Positions 23,249 to 33,176 of a stretch of DNA of 64,000 nucleotides are shown here, in pieces. Each line of letters begins with the position of its first letter. Position 1 is the stretch's first letter. The position numbers and the translations under genes are program-made. This DNA is from Luteimonas gilva (GTDB taxonomy: Bacteria > Pseudomonadota > Gammaproteobacteria > Xanthomonadales > Xanthomonadaceae): contig NZ_SZUA01000001.1 in assembly GCF_005239095.1 (NCBI RefSeq), positions 150,848 to 214,847 on the forward strand, written 5' to 3'. The notes under the pieces are model-generated. The model was not told where the DNA came from. It did not search any database and saw only the letters and a program-made list of their open reading frames with translations.

Positions 23249-23875
23249 ATGGACAACCGAATCAAAGCCCTGAACCTGGTGCCGATGGTGGTCGAACAGA
23301 CCAGCCGCGGCGAGCGCGCGTACGACATCTATTCGCGACTGCTCAAGGAACGGGTGATCTTCCTGGTCGGCGGCATCGACGACCACATGGCCAACGTGAT
23401 CGTCGCCCAACTGCTGTTCCTGGAAGCCGACAATCCGGAGAAGGAAATCAGCCTGTACATCAACTCGCCCGGCGGCATCGTCACCGCGGGCATGGCCATC
23501 TACGACACCATGCAGTTCATCAAACCCGACGTCAGCACCATGTGCATCGGCCAGGCCGCGAGCATGGCCGCCACGCTGCTCGCCGCCGGCACCAAGGGCA
23601 AGCGTTACGCGCTGCCGAATTCGCGGGTGATGATCCATCAGCCGCTGGGCGGTTTCCAAGGCCAGGCGACGGACATCGACATCCACGCCCGCGAGATCCT
23701 GAGCATGCGCCAGCGCTTGAACGAGATCCTGGCCAAGCACACCGGCCAGGCGCTGGAGACCATCGCCCACGACACCGAGCGCGACAACTTCAAGAGCGCC
23801 GAAGCCGCGCGCGAGTACGGCCTGATCGACCAGGTGCTCGAGCGCCGCGCCGAGGAAACCATCCAGCCCGCGTGA
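23249..23875 (+). CDS. clpP: ClpP protease proteolytic subunit, copy 1
   Basis: Serine peptidase that forms the double-ring proteolytic core used by ClpX or ClpA, 208 aa. The catalytic triad is Ser105 (GQAASMA), His130 (MIHQPLGG) and Asp179 (TERDNF), at canonical spacing. The GQAASM and [13 protein letters not shown] segments are the standard gammaproteobacterial versions, so this is the orthologue of the usual single ClpP. The ATG at 23249 starts at the normal mature-like N-terminus. A second clpP follows after a family D repeat, with clpX next. Confidence 0.96.
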   Translation: MDNRIKALNLVPMVVEQTSRGERAYDIYSRLLKERVIFLVGGIDDHMANVIVAQLLFLEADNPEKEISLYINSPGGIVTAGMAIYDTMQFIKPDVSTMCIGQAASMAATLLAAGTKGKRYALPNSRVMIHQPLGGFQGQATDIDIHAREILSMRQRLNEILAKHTGQALETIAHDTERDNFKSAEAAREYGLIDQVLERRAEETIQPA

Positions 23876-23880
23876 TTTGA

Positions 23881-24020
23881 GCCCCTCTCCCATCGGGAGA
23901 GGGGTGGGGGTGAGGGTTCGGCGAAGCGGCGTCTGTTCCAGGCCGCGCCGCTAACTTCGAAACTCTCGCTTCGCCGAACCCTCATCCGCCCTTCGGGCAC
24001 CTTCTCCCGGTGGGAGAAGG
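23881..24020. repeat. Palindromic repeat, family D (copy 1)
   Basis: Large imperfect inverted repeat: GCCCCTCTCC, ATCGGGAGAGGGG, GGGTTCGGCGAAGCG on the left, complemented by CGCTTCGCCGAACCCTC and TTCTCCCGGTGGGAGAAGG on the right. It occupies the space between the two clpP genes. Other copies: 26098-26340, 44997-45120 and half a copy at 62331-62369. Confidence 0.85.
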
Positions 24021-24039
24021 AAAGAACAAAGAGCCACTA

Positions 24040-24675
24040 ATGATCGACACGAACGACCGCACTACCGCTTTGAACCTCGTCCCGATGGTGGTCGAACAGA
24101 CCAGCCGCGGCGAACGCAGCTACGACATCTATTCGCGGCTGTTGAAGGAGCGGGTGGTGTTCCTGGTCGGCGAGATCGACGACCACGTCGCCAACGTGGT
24201 GATCGCGCAGATGCTGTTCCTGGAATCGGAGAATCCGGAGAAGGACATCAGCCTGTACATCAACAGCCCCGGCGGCGTGGTCACCGCGGGCCTGGCGATC
24301 TACGACACCATGCAGTACATCAAGCCCGACGTGAGCACGATCTGCGTCGGCCAAGCGGCCAGCGCCGGTTCGCTCCTGCTGATGGCGGGCGCCAAGGACA
24401 AGCGTTACGCGTTGCCGAACTCGCGGGTAATGATCCACCAGCCCTCCGGCGGCGCGCGCGGCCAGGCCACCGACATCGAAATCCACGCGCGCGAAATCCT
24501 TTACCTGCGCCAGCGCTTGAACCAGCTGTACGTGGACCATACCGGCCAGCCGCTGGCGCAGATCGAGCGCGACATGGAACGCGACCGTTTCATGAGCGCC
24601 GAACAGGCCCGCGAATACGGCCTGATCGACCACGTGCTCGACCGGCGCCCGGACGACTCCGTTCAGGCCGCCTGA
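24040..24675 (+). CDS. clpP2: ClpP protease proteolytic subunit, copy 2 (divergent paralogue)
   Basis: Second ClpP of 211 aa, about three quarters identical to copy 1 by eye. The triad is complete (Ser108, His133, Asp182). The residues around it differ: [14 protein letters not shown] replaces [11 protein letters not shown], and [10 protein letters not shown] replaces [10 protein letters not shown], so active-site and substrate-groove surfaces are changed. The N- and C-terminal tails also differ, which affects pore gating and ATPase docking. It may form its own tetradecamer or a mixed one with copy 1. The start at 24040 was chosen from family alignment. It is followed by clpX. Confidence 0.93.
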   Translation: MIDTNDRTTALNLVPMVVEQTSRGERSYDIYSRLLKERVVFLVGEIDDHVANVVIAQMLFLESENPEKDISLYINSPGGVVTAGLAIYDTMQYIKPDVSTICVGQAASAGSLLLMAGAKDKRYALPNSRVMIHQPSGGARGQATDIEIHAREILYLRQRLNQLYVDHTGQPLAQIERDMERDRFMSAEQAREYGLIDHVLDRRPDDSVQAA

Positions 24676-24684
24676 GCCGTTTTC

Positions 24685-24757
24685 CGGCTCCAGAAGCGGC
24701 CTTCGGGCCGCCGGGAGCCGATCCTGACTTCCGGACGGGCGCAATCCGCCCGTCCGG
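24685..24757 (+). promoter_or_regulatory. Two hairpins between clpP2 and clpX
   Basis: Hairpin 1 (24685-24720) has outer stem CGGCTC/GAGCCG and inner GCGGCC-TTC-GGCCGC-like pairing. Hairpin 2 (24731-24757) is an 11-bp perfect stem CCGGACGGGCG / CGCCCGTCCGG. Neither has a U-tract, so they look like processing or partial-attenuation structures rather than full terminators. Confidence 0.45.
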
Positions 24758-24804
24758 TGCTATTCTCGGAACCGTAACGTTATGAATGAGTGGGCGATAG
24801 GGGC

Positions 24805-26091
24805 ATGACCGAAGACCGTCAAGGCCGTTCCGGCGACAGCAACAAGATCCTGTACTGCTCGTTCTGCGGCAAAAGCCAGCACGAGGTCCGCAAGCTCATT
24901 GCGGGCCCGAGCGTGTTCATCTGCGACGAATGCGTCGAGCTGTGCAACGACATCATCCGCGAGGAGCTCGAGGAGAAGTCGCAATCGGCGCGCAGCTCGC
25001 TGCCCAAGCCGCGCGAGATCCTGGACGTGCTGGACCAGTACGTCATCGGCCAGCAGCGCGCGAAGAAGACGCTCGCCGTGGCCGTGTACAACCACTACAA
25101 GCGGATCGAGAGCCGGCAGAAGGCCGACGACGTCGAACTCGCCAAGTCCAACATCCTGCTGGTCGGCCCGACCGGCTCGGGCAAGACCCTGCTGGCCGAG
25201 ACGCTGGCGCGCTTGCTCAACGTGCCGTTCACCATCGCCGACGCGACCACGCTGACCGAAGCCGGCTACGTGGGCGAGGACGTCGAGAACATCATCCAAA
25301 AGCTGCTCCAGAAGTGCGACTACGAAGTCGAGAAGGCGCAGCAGGGCATCGTCTACATCGACGAGATCGACAAGATCTCGCGCAAGAGCGAAAACCCGTC
25401 GATCACCCGCGACGTGTCCGGCGAAGGCGTGCAGCAGGCGCTGCTTAAGCTGATCGAGGGCACCATCGCCAGCGTGCCGCCGCAGGGCGGGCGCAAGCAT
25501 CCGCAGCAGGAATTCCTGCAGGTCGACACCCGCAACATCCTGTTCATCGTCGGCGGCGCGTTCGCCGGCCTGGACAAGATCATCCAGCAGCGCAGCACCG
25601 AGGCCGGCGGCATCGGCTTCGGCGCCAAGGTGAAGAGCTCCGAGCGCAAGACCGACACCGGCAAGGTGCTGGCCAACGTCGAGCCCGAGGATTTGATCAA
25701 GTTCGGCTTGATCCCCGAATTCGTCGGCCGCCTGCCGGTGGTCGCCACGCTCGAGGAATTGGACGAAGCGGCGCTGGTGAAGATCCTCACCGAGCCCAAG
25801 AACGCGATCAGCAAGCAGTTCAAGCGCCTGTTCGAGATGGAAGGCGTGGAACTCGAGTTCCGCCCGGACGCGCTGCTGGCCATCGCCAAGAAGGCGCTGA
25901 AGCGCAAGACCGGCGCGCGCGGCTTGCGCACGATCGTCGAATCGGTGCTGCTGGATACGATGTACGAACTGCCTTCGCTGGAGAACGTCAGCAAGGTCGT
26001 CGTCGACGAATCGGTGATCGAGCACAAGTCCGAGCCGTATCTCATCTACGAAAACGTCCCGGCACAACCGAAAGTGGCTTCGGCCGAGTGA
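24805..26091 (+). CDS. clpX: ClpX, ATPase subunit of the Clp protease
   Basis: AAA+ unfoldase that feeds tagged proteins into ClpP, 428 aa. The N-terminal zinc domain has [11 protein letters not shown] and CDECVELC. Walker A is GPTGSGKT, Walker [11 protein letters not shown], and the sensor-2 region carries [10 protein letters not shown]. The ClpP-docking IGF loop is present in [11 protein letters not shown]. The start ATG at 24805 follows AGGGG. A GTG five codons upstream is possible but less like the family. ClpX must be able to recognise one or both of the ClpP copies encoded just upstream. Confidence 0.97.
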   Translation: MTEDRQGRSGDSNKILYCSFCGKSQHEVRKLIAGPSVFICDECVELCNDIIREELEEKSQSARSSLPKPREILDVLDQYVIGQQRAKKTLAVAVYNHYKRIESRQKADDVELAKSNILLVGPTGSGKTLLAETLARLLNVPFTIADATTLTEAGYVGEDVENIIQKLLQKCDYEVEKAQQGIVYIDEIDKISRKSENPSITRDVSGEGVQQALLKLIEGTIASVPPQGGRKHPQQEFLQVDTRNILFIVGGAFAGLDKIIQQRSTEAGGIGFGAKVKSSERKTDTGKVLANVEPEDLIKFGLIPEFVGRLPVVATLEELDEAALVKILTEPKNAISKQFKRLFEMEGVELEFRPDALLAIAKKALKRKTGARGLRTIVESVLLDTMYELPSLENVSKVVVDESVIEHKSEPYLIYENVPAQPKVASAE

Positions 26092-26097
26092 CACAAA

Positions 26098-26340
26098 GCC
26101 CTCTCCGTCGGGGTGAACCGCATGGCTTGCGCGCCACTGGCGCGCGTGCGGTTGAACGCCCGCGCCGCTGACGCGGGCCGGGGCGCGGAGCGGGGGTTGG
26201 GGTGAGGGTCCGGCGAAGCGACGCGGCTCAAGATCGCGATTTAAAGCGTCAACTGACGCTTGATACAGCGAGTTGGTCGAATTTCACTTCCCCGAACCCT
26301 CATCCGGCGCTTCGCGCCACCTTCTCCCGGCGGGAGAAGG
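26098..26340. repeat. Palindromic repeat, family D (copy 2), interrupted by another element
   Basis: The left arm starts GCCCTCTCC at 26098 and resumes with GGGGGTTGGGGTGAGGG at about 26192. The right arm (26297-26340) is AACCCTCATCCGGCGCTTCG onward to TTCTCCCGGCGGGAGAAGG. A separate structured element occupies what would be the small loop of the left half (26110-26181). Confidence 0.75.
26110..26181. repeat. Structured multi-hairpin element K (copy 1)
   Basis: Order: GGGGTGA; outer stem ACCGCA/TGCGGT (26117-26122 with 26147-26152); bulge TGGCTT; inner perfect hairpin GCGCGCC-ACT-GGCGCGC (26129-26145); TGAACG; terminal hairpin CCCGCG/CGCGGG (26159-26164 with 26172-26177); CCGG. The second copy at 45209-45281 has the same architecture with different stem sequences. 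Confidence 0.6.
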
Positions 26341-26440
26341 AAAATGACCACTCAGCGCAACACTAGGTTTCAAATACCCTGCAAACGCCTGATCCGTAAG
26401 GGTTACAGCGTTACATGCCCGTTTCCGTCCGCTCGCGGCG

Positions 26441-26470
26441 CTTGCATCCCTCCGGCGCCAACCCCATAAA
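26441..26470 (+). promoter_or_regulatory. Candidate RpoH (sigma-32) promoter of lon
   Basis: CTTGCAT (26441-26447), a 14-bp spacer and CCCCATAAA (26462-26470) make a close match to the heat-shock consensus. It lies 52 bp upstream of the lon ATG and fits the known heat-shock control of lon. Confidence 0.7.
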
Positions 26471-26521
26471 TCGACCACGGCGGCCCCAGCGGCCGCAGCG
26501 CGTATTTACCCGGAGTTTTTC

Positions 26522-28945
<2,424 letters not shown>

Positions 28946-28968
28946 CGCGATGCGACGATCCGAAAGAA

Positions 28969-28997
28969 AGATGGCGCCTCCGGGCGCCTTCTTTTTT
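28969..28997 (+). terminator. Rho-independent terminator of lon
   Basis: GGCGCC-TCCG-GGCGCC flanked by AAAGA and TTCTTTTTT, ending directly at the first base of a family A repeat. Confidence 0.85.
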
Positions 28998-29077
28998 GTG
29001 GGAGCGGCTTTAGCCGCGAGCTCTTCCAGCATGATCGCGATCTTGTGAAAGAGCTCGCGGCTAAAGCCGCTCCTACT
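28998..29077. repeat. Palindromic repeat, family A (copy 3)
   Basis: Arms GTGGGAGCGGCTTTAGCCGC-GAGCTC (from 28998) and the complement ending CTCCTAC at 29077. It abuts the lon terminator T-run without a gap. Confidence 0.9.
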
Positions 29078-29187
29078 AAAGCGGTATCGCGAGATACCAT
29101 CCGTCGGCTACACCACTCGCGCGTCGCGCGCAAGCGCGAAATGGGCGAAAAGCCCGAGAAAAACCGTATTTTTTCGCGGTTTTCGTG

Positions 29188-29216
29188 TTGCGCCCCCAAA
29201 ATCGCGCTGGTATAAC
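29188..29216 (+). promoter_or_regulatory. Sigma-70 promoter of the HU gene
   Basis: TTGCGC (29188-29193), 17-bp spacer, TATAAC (29211-29216): near-consensus spacing and -10. The predicted leader is about 125 nt long, unusually long for such a short gene. Confidence 0.65.
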
Positions 29217-29347
29217 GACGGCAACCGAGATGCGCGCCGTGGATGCGCATCGAGGCACGTCCGTCCGGATGCGATTGCGGCATCGCCGCAACGGGGAGAT
29301 ATCCGGCCACATCATCCAGCGGTAGAGACCGCACAGGAGTTCGAATA

Positions 29348-29620
29348 ATGAATAAAAGCGAATTGGTCGATGCCGTCGCCGGCGAATCCGATCTGTCGAA
29401 GGCCGACGCCGGCCGCGCGGTCGATGCGTTCATCGCCGTGGTCAGCAAGGCATTGAAGAAGGGGGACGATGTCACCTTGGTCGGTTTCGGAACCTTCACC
29501 GTGCGCAAGCGCGGCGCGCGCACCGGCCGCAATCCCCGGACCAATGAGCCGATCAATATCCCGGCCTCGAAGAATCCGGCCTTCAAGGCTGGCAAGGCCC
29601 TCAAGGATGCCGTAAACTAG
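29348..29620 (+). CDS. hupB: DNA-binding protein HU
   Basis: Nucleoid protein of 90 aa that bends and compacts DNA. The family signature is complete: [22 protein letters not shown] with the beta-arm R-G-A-R-T-G-R-N-P, and a C-terminus ending [16 protein letters not shown]. The start ATG at 29348 is preceded by CAGGAG. It occupies its usual place after lon and before ppiD, though here with two tRNA genes in between. Confidence 0.97.
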   Translation: MNKSELVDAVAGESDLSKADAGRAVDAFIAVVSKALKKGDDVTLVGFGTFTVRKRGARTGRNPRTNEPINIPASKNPAFKAGKALKDAVN

Positions 29621-29658
29621 CGGGCTCCCGGCGGGCCTTAGGGCCGGCCGGGTCGCTC

Positions 29659-29733
29659 GGGTGCTTAGCTCAGCGGTAGAGCGTCTCCTTTACACGGAGA
29701 GGGTCGGGGGTTCGAAACCCTCAGCACCCACCA
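29659..29733 (+). tRNA. tRNA-Val (TAC)
   Basis: A 75-nt cloverleaf with encoded CCA; the loop TTTACAC gives anticodon TAC, and the acceptor GGGTGCT pairs with AGCACCC. Confidence 0.97.
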
Positions 29734-29735
29734 GT

Positions 29736-29811
29736 ACGCAGGTCCCTCTGCCAGAGCCCGTCATACGCGGGTCCCTCCGCAAGAGCCCGGCCATCCATGG
29801 CCGGACTTTCC
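29736..29811 (+). repeat. tRNA-trailing element J (copy 1, with a partial tandem copy)
   Basis: A 29-nt partial unit (29736-29764) begins two bases after the tRNA-Val CCA and is followed by a full 47-nt unit (29765-29811). The full unit contains GTCCCTCCGCAAGAGCC and the hairpin CCGGCCATCCATGGCCGG. The same 47-nt unit, about 83% identical, starts one base after the CCA of tRNA-Ser(GGA) at 45504-45550 on that tRNA's strand. Confidence 0.65.
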
Positions 29812-29832
29812 AAGAAAAGCTTCTTTTCTTGG
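29810..29832. repeat. Short perfect palindrome after element J
   Basis: CCAAGAAAAG, CTT, CTTTTCTTGG: a 10-bp stem with a T-rich 3' arm, between tRNA-Val and tRNA-Asp. It may act as a weak terminator or processing site for the tRNA-Val transcript. Confidence 0.5.
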
Positions 29833-29870
29833 CAGAGTGGACAGAGCAGGGCAAAATAGCTTCACACAGC

Positions 29871-29947
29871 GGAGTGGTAGTTCAGTCGGTTAGAATGCTG
29901 GCCTGTCACGCCGGAGGTCGCGGGTTCGAGTCCCGTCCACTCCGCCA
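29871..29947 (+). tRNA. tRNA-Asp (GTC)
   Basis: A 77-nt cloverleaf with encoded CCA; the loop CTGTCAC gives anticodon GTC. The acceptor GGAGTGG pairs with CCACTCC. Confidence 0.97.
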
Positions 29948-29955
29948 CTACATCC

Positions 29956-29986
29956 GAAGGCGCCCGCAAGGGCGCCTTCGCTTTTT
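29956..29986 (+). terminator. Rho-independent terminator after tRNA-Asp
   Basis: GAAGGCGCCC-GCAA-GGGCGCCTTC followed by GCTTTTT. Confidence 0.9.
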
Positions 29987-30060
29987 GCGGCCCATCCGGC
30001 GCCCGGGGGTGAGGAGCGGTTAAACTGCGCGGCTACGTGAATCAACGGCCCGGACCGCCC

Positions 30061-32040
30061 ATGCTGCAGAGCCTCCGCGACAAGTCCTCGAGCTGGATCG
30101 CCAAAGTCATCCTGGCGCTGCTGCTCGTCCCCTTCGCTTTCTTCGGCGTCGAGCAATACCTGCAGCAGCGGGTCGACACCTTCGCCGCGCGCGTGTCCAC
30201 GCCGCCGACATGGTGGGCATCGGCGCCGAATTGGGGGCCGTTGAAGTGGTGGGTGTGGAAGCACGAAGACATCAGCGTCGAAGATTTCCGCACCCGCTTC
30301 GAACAACAGCGCGAGCAGCAGCGCGCCGCGGCCGGCGAAGCCTTCGATGCGCGCGCGTTCGAGACCGTGGAGAACAAGCGTGCGTTGCTCGATCGCTTGA
30401 TCGACGAGCGCGTCATGCGGATCAACGCCGACCGCGCCGGGATCGTGGTGAGCGACGCCGAGGTGCGCGACACCATCCAATCGCTCCCCGAGTTCCAGGT
30501 CGACGGCAAGTTCGATGCGCAGCGCTACCAGCTGGCGCTGCAATCCACAAATCCGCCGCGTACGCCGCTGCAGTTCCAGCAATTGGTGCGCGAGAGCCTG
30601 CTGCAATCGCAGGTGCCCAGCCGCCTGTCCGAATCCTCGTTCGTGACCGCGTCCGAACTCGACCGCATGCTGGCGCTGCTCGGCGAAAAGCGCGACGTCG
30701 CCGTCGTGCAGTTGCCGGCGCCGGCGCCCGACACCGGCGCTGTCAGCGGCGCCGAGATGCAGAAGTGGTATCGCGAGCATGCCGCCGAATACCGCGCGCC
30801 CGAAAGCTCGAGCATCGAATACGTCGAACTCAACGCCGCCACGCTGCCCGTGCCGCAAGCCGACGAGGCCGAATTGCGCCGCCGCTACGATGCGGAGAAG
30901 GCGCGCTTCGCCGCGACCGAGCAACGCCAGGCCGCGCACATCCTGATCGCGGTCGATCCCAAGGCCAACGCCGCGACGGCGAAGGCCGCGGAGCAGAAGG
31001 CGACGCTGCTCGCCGACCAGGCCAAGCGTCCGGGCGTGGATTTCGCCGCATTGGCGCGCGCCAATTCGGACGACCCGGGTTCGAAGGCCGCCGGCGGCGA
31101 TCTGGGCTTCGTCGAAAAGGGCGCGGGTTTGGCCAAGCCGTTCGAAGATGCGGTGTTCTCGATGCGGCCCGATCAGGTCAGCGGCCCGGTCAAGACCGAA
31201 TTCGGCTATCACATCATCAAGCTCGGCCAGATCAAGACCGGCCAGCAGCTTCCGTTCGAACAAGTGCGCGACCAGTTGGCGCAGGAACAAGCCGAAGCCG
31301 ATCGCGAGAAGGCCTTCAACGACATGGCCGGCCGCTTGGTCGACCTGGTCTACAAGAATCCGACCGCGCTGGAACCCGCGGCGCGCGAAATGAATCTGCC
31401 GGTGCAGAAGCTGGGTCCGTTCCCGCGCGGCGGCGGCACCGGCCTGGCGGCCAATCCGGCCGTGCAGCGCGCCGCGTTCTCCGAAACGCTGGTGCAGGAC
31501 GGCACGGTCAGCGACCCGATCGAAATCGCGCCGAACCACACGGTGTTGATCCGCGTGGTCGACCACAAGCCCGAGCGCGCGCAGCCGCTGGCGGACGTGC
31601 GCGACCGGATCGTCGCCGCGATCCGCGCCGACCGCACGAAGAAAGCCTCCGCGGCCGCGGCCGATGCGTTCCTGGCGCGCGTGGCCAAGGGCGAAACCTT
31701 GGAAGCGGTGGCCGCTTCGCAAGGCCTGCAGGCGACCCCAATCCCGGGTCTGCCGCGCGGTGCGCCGATTCCCAGTCCGGAAGCGAACCAGGCGATCTTC
31801 GCCGTGGCCAAGCCTGCGGCCGGCAAGGTGTCGGCCGGCAAGGCCGATCTGGCGGACGGCAGCCACGTGGTGTTCGCGGTCAGCAAGGTCGAGCCGGGAG
31901 CGAAGGACGCTCTGCAGCCCGCGCAACGCGATCAGATGCGCGGCCAGATGGCGCAAATGAAGGGCATCGACGCGGCCCAGGCTTACGTCAACGCCGTGCG
32001 CAAGCGGATGAAAGTGGAAGTGGCGGAAGACCGGCTGTAA
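30061..32040 (+). CDS. ppiD: PpiD-like periplasmic peptidyl-prolyl isomerase/chaperone
   Basis: Inner-membrane anchored periplasmic folding factor, 659 aa. One N-terminal membrane segment (about residues 12-36, IAKVILALLLVPFAFFGVEQY) is followed by a SurA-N-like helical chaperone region. A parvulin (PPIC) domain follows around residues 290-400 (AAHILIAVD, DDPGSKAAGGDLGF, TEFGYHIIKL), then a second helical region. A Trp-rich stretch (WWASAPNWGPLKWWVW) after the anchor is characteristic of this group. The ATG at 30061 gives the normal short cytoplasmic tail; a GTG eight codons upstream is also open. Same position as in E. coli, after HU. Confidence 0.94.
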   Translation: MLQSLRDKSSSWIAKVILALLLVPFAFFGVEQYLQQRVDTFAARVSTPPTWWASAPNWGPLKWWVWKHEDISVEDFRTRFEQQREQQRAAAGEAFDARAFETVENKRALLDRLIDERVMRINADRAGIVVSDAEVRDTIQSLPEFQVDGKFDAQRYQLALQSTNPPRTPLQFQQLVRESLLQSQVPSRLSESSFVTASELDRMLALLGEKRDVAVVQLPAPAPDTGAVSGAEMQKWYREHAAEYRAPESSSIEYVELNAATLPVPQADEAELRRRYDAEKARFAATEQRQAAHILIAVDPKANAATAKAAEQKATLLADQAKRPGVDFAALARANSDDPGSKAAGGDLGFVEKGAGLAKPFEDAVFSMRPDQVSGPVKTEFGYHIIKLGQIKTGQQLPFEQVRDQLAQEQAEADREKAFNDMAGRLVDLVYKNPTALEPAAREMNLPVQKLGPFPRGGGTGLAANPAVQRAAFSETLVQDGTVSDPIEIAPNHTVLIRVVDHKPERAQPLADVRDRIVAAIRADRTKKASAAAADAFLARVAKGETLEAVAASQGLQATPIPGLPRGAPIPSPEANQAIFAVAKPAAGKVSAGKADLADGSHVVFAVSKVEPGAKDALQPAQRDQMRGQMAQMKGIDAAQAYVNAVRKRMKVEVAEDRL

Positions 32041-32066
32041 CCGGCCTTTTCGCGATGCCCGCTTTG

Positions 32067-32190
32067 TAGAGCGGGGCTTGCCCCGCTGCTCTCGAATTTC
32101 CGTAGGTGCGAATTTATTCGCATGCTCTTCGAAAAAGCGCGCGAATAAATTCGCGCCTACGAGGTGCGGGGCGCATTCGCCCCGCGCAGA
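32067..32190. repeat. Composite palindrome G between ppiD and fabI
   Basis: Inner inverted repeat TAGGTGCGAATTTATTCGC / GCGAATAAATTCGCGCCTA (32103-32160). Outside it lie AGCGGGGCTTGCCCCGCT (32069-32086) and GCGGGGCGCATTCGCCCCGC (32166-32185). The left outer block resembles the outer arm of the nested element at 37140-37303. It separates two convergent genes. Confidence 0.75.
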
Positions 32191-32199
32191 AGAATGGCG

Positions 32200-32994
32200 T
32201 CAGTGCTCGTCGCCGACGCCGGTCATGCCGAGGATGTTGTAGCCGGCATCGACGTAAGTGATTTCGCCGGTCACGCCCGCCGCCAGATCCGAGCACAGGA
32301 ACGCGGCGACGTTGCCGACGTCCTCGATGGTCACGCTGCGCCGCAACGGCGCATAGCTTTCGACGTGGCCGAGCATCTTGCGGAAGTTGGCGATGCCCGC
32401 CGCTGCGAGCGTCTTGATCGGGCCGGCCGAGATCGCATTGACTCGGGTGCCTTCCGGACCCAGGTTCAGCGCCAGATAGCGCACGCTGGCTTCCAGCGCC
32501 GCCTTGGCCACGCCCATCACGTTGTAGTTCGCCAGCGCGCGTTCGGCGCCGAGATAGCTGAGCGTGAGGATGCTGCCGTTGCGGCCCTGCATCATCGGCC
32601 GCGCGGCCTTGGCCAGCGCCGACAGCGAATAGGCGGAGATGTCGTGTGCGATGCGGAAGTTCTCGCGGGTCAGGCCGTCCAGGAACCCGCCCTCGATCGC
32701 TTCGCGCGGGGCGAAGCCGATCGAATGCACGAGGATGTCCAGCCCGTCCCAGCGCTTGCCCAGTTCGGCGATGCAGGCCTGGATCTGGGCGTCGTCGGCG
32801 ACGTCCAGCGGGATCACGATGTCCGAGCCGTACTCGGCGGCGGCTTCCTCGACGCGCGATTTGAGCTTGTCGTTCTGATAGGTGAAGGCCAGTTCGGCGC
32901 CTTCGCGGCGCATCGCTTCGGCGATGCCGTTGGCGATGGAACGCTGGCTGGCGATGCCGGTGATCAGCGCGCGCTTGCCTTGCAGGAAGCCCAT
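32200..32994 (-). CDS. fabI: Enoyl-[acyl-carrier-protein] reductase FabI
   Basis: Catalyses the last step of each fatty-acid elongation cycle with NADH. The 264-aa protein has the SDR-like N-terminus [20 protein letters not shown] and the FabI catalytic segment [19 protein letters not shown], with the Tyr-x6-Lys pair. The triclosan-sensitive family start [10 protein letters not shown] fits the ATG at 32994; the open frame upstream is not conserved. It lies apart from the main fab cluster at 57-62 kb. Confidence 0.96.
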   Translation of the reverse strand: MGFLQGKRALITGIASQRSIANGIAEAMRREGAELAFTYQNDKLKSRVEEAAAEYGSDIVIPLDVADDAQIQACIAELGKRWDGLDILVHSIGFAPREAIEGGFLDGLTRENFRIAHDISAYSLSALAKAARPMMQGRNGSILTLSYLGAERALANYNVMGVAKAALEASVRYLALNLGPEGTRVNAISAGPIKTLAAAGIANFRKMLGHVESYAPLRRSVTIEDVGNVAAFLCSDLAAGVTGEITYVDAGYNILGMTGVGDEH

Positions 32995-33094
32995 GGGAAG
33001 CCTTGTCGGTTGCGGAGCAGGCGCCAAGTTTGACGCCGAGGGGCTGCGGAGTCGAGTTTTCGGGAACGGACGCCGCCGTATGTCGCCGCTTTTT

Positions 33095-33172
33095 TGTGGG
33101 AACGGCTTTAGCCGCGAGCTTTGCCGGGTCGCCGGGATCTTGAAGAGTTCGCGGCTGAAGCCGCTCCCACAA
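33095..33172. repeat. Palindromic repeat, family A (copy 4)
   Basis: Arms GTGGGAACGGCTTTAGCCGC-GAGCT and GTTCGCGGCTGAAGCCGCTCCCAC. The arms have drifted: they mix the TTTA and TTCA variants of the loop and have lost several pairs. Confidence 0.85.
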
Positions 33173-33176
33173 GGGA

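Noticed and set aside
26110-26181. Element K as a plain terminator or a member of the family A-I REP palindromes.
   Set aside because: No U-tract, and its three-part hairpin order with an invariant core differs from the simple two-arm repeats.
29736-29811. Element J as a degraded tRNA.
   Set aside because: No T-arm (GGTTCGA) or anticodon arm is present; its core CGCAAGAGCC plus GGCCA hairpin does not fold as a cloverleaf.
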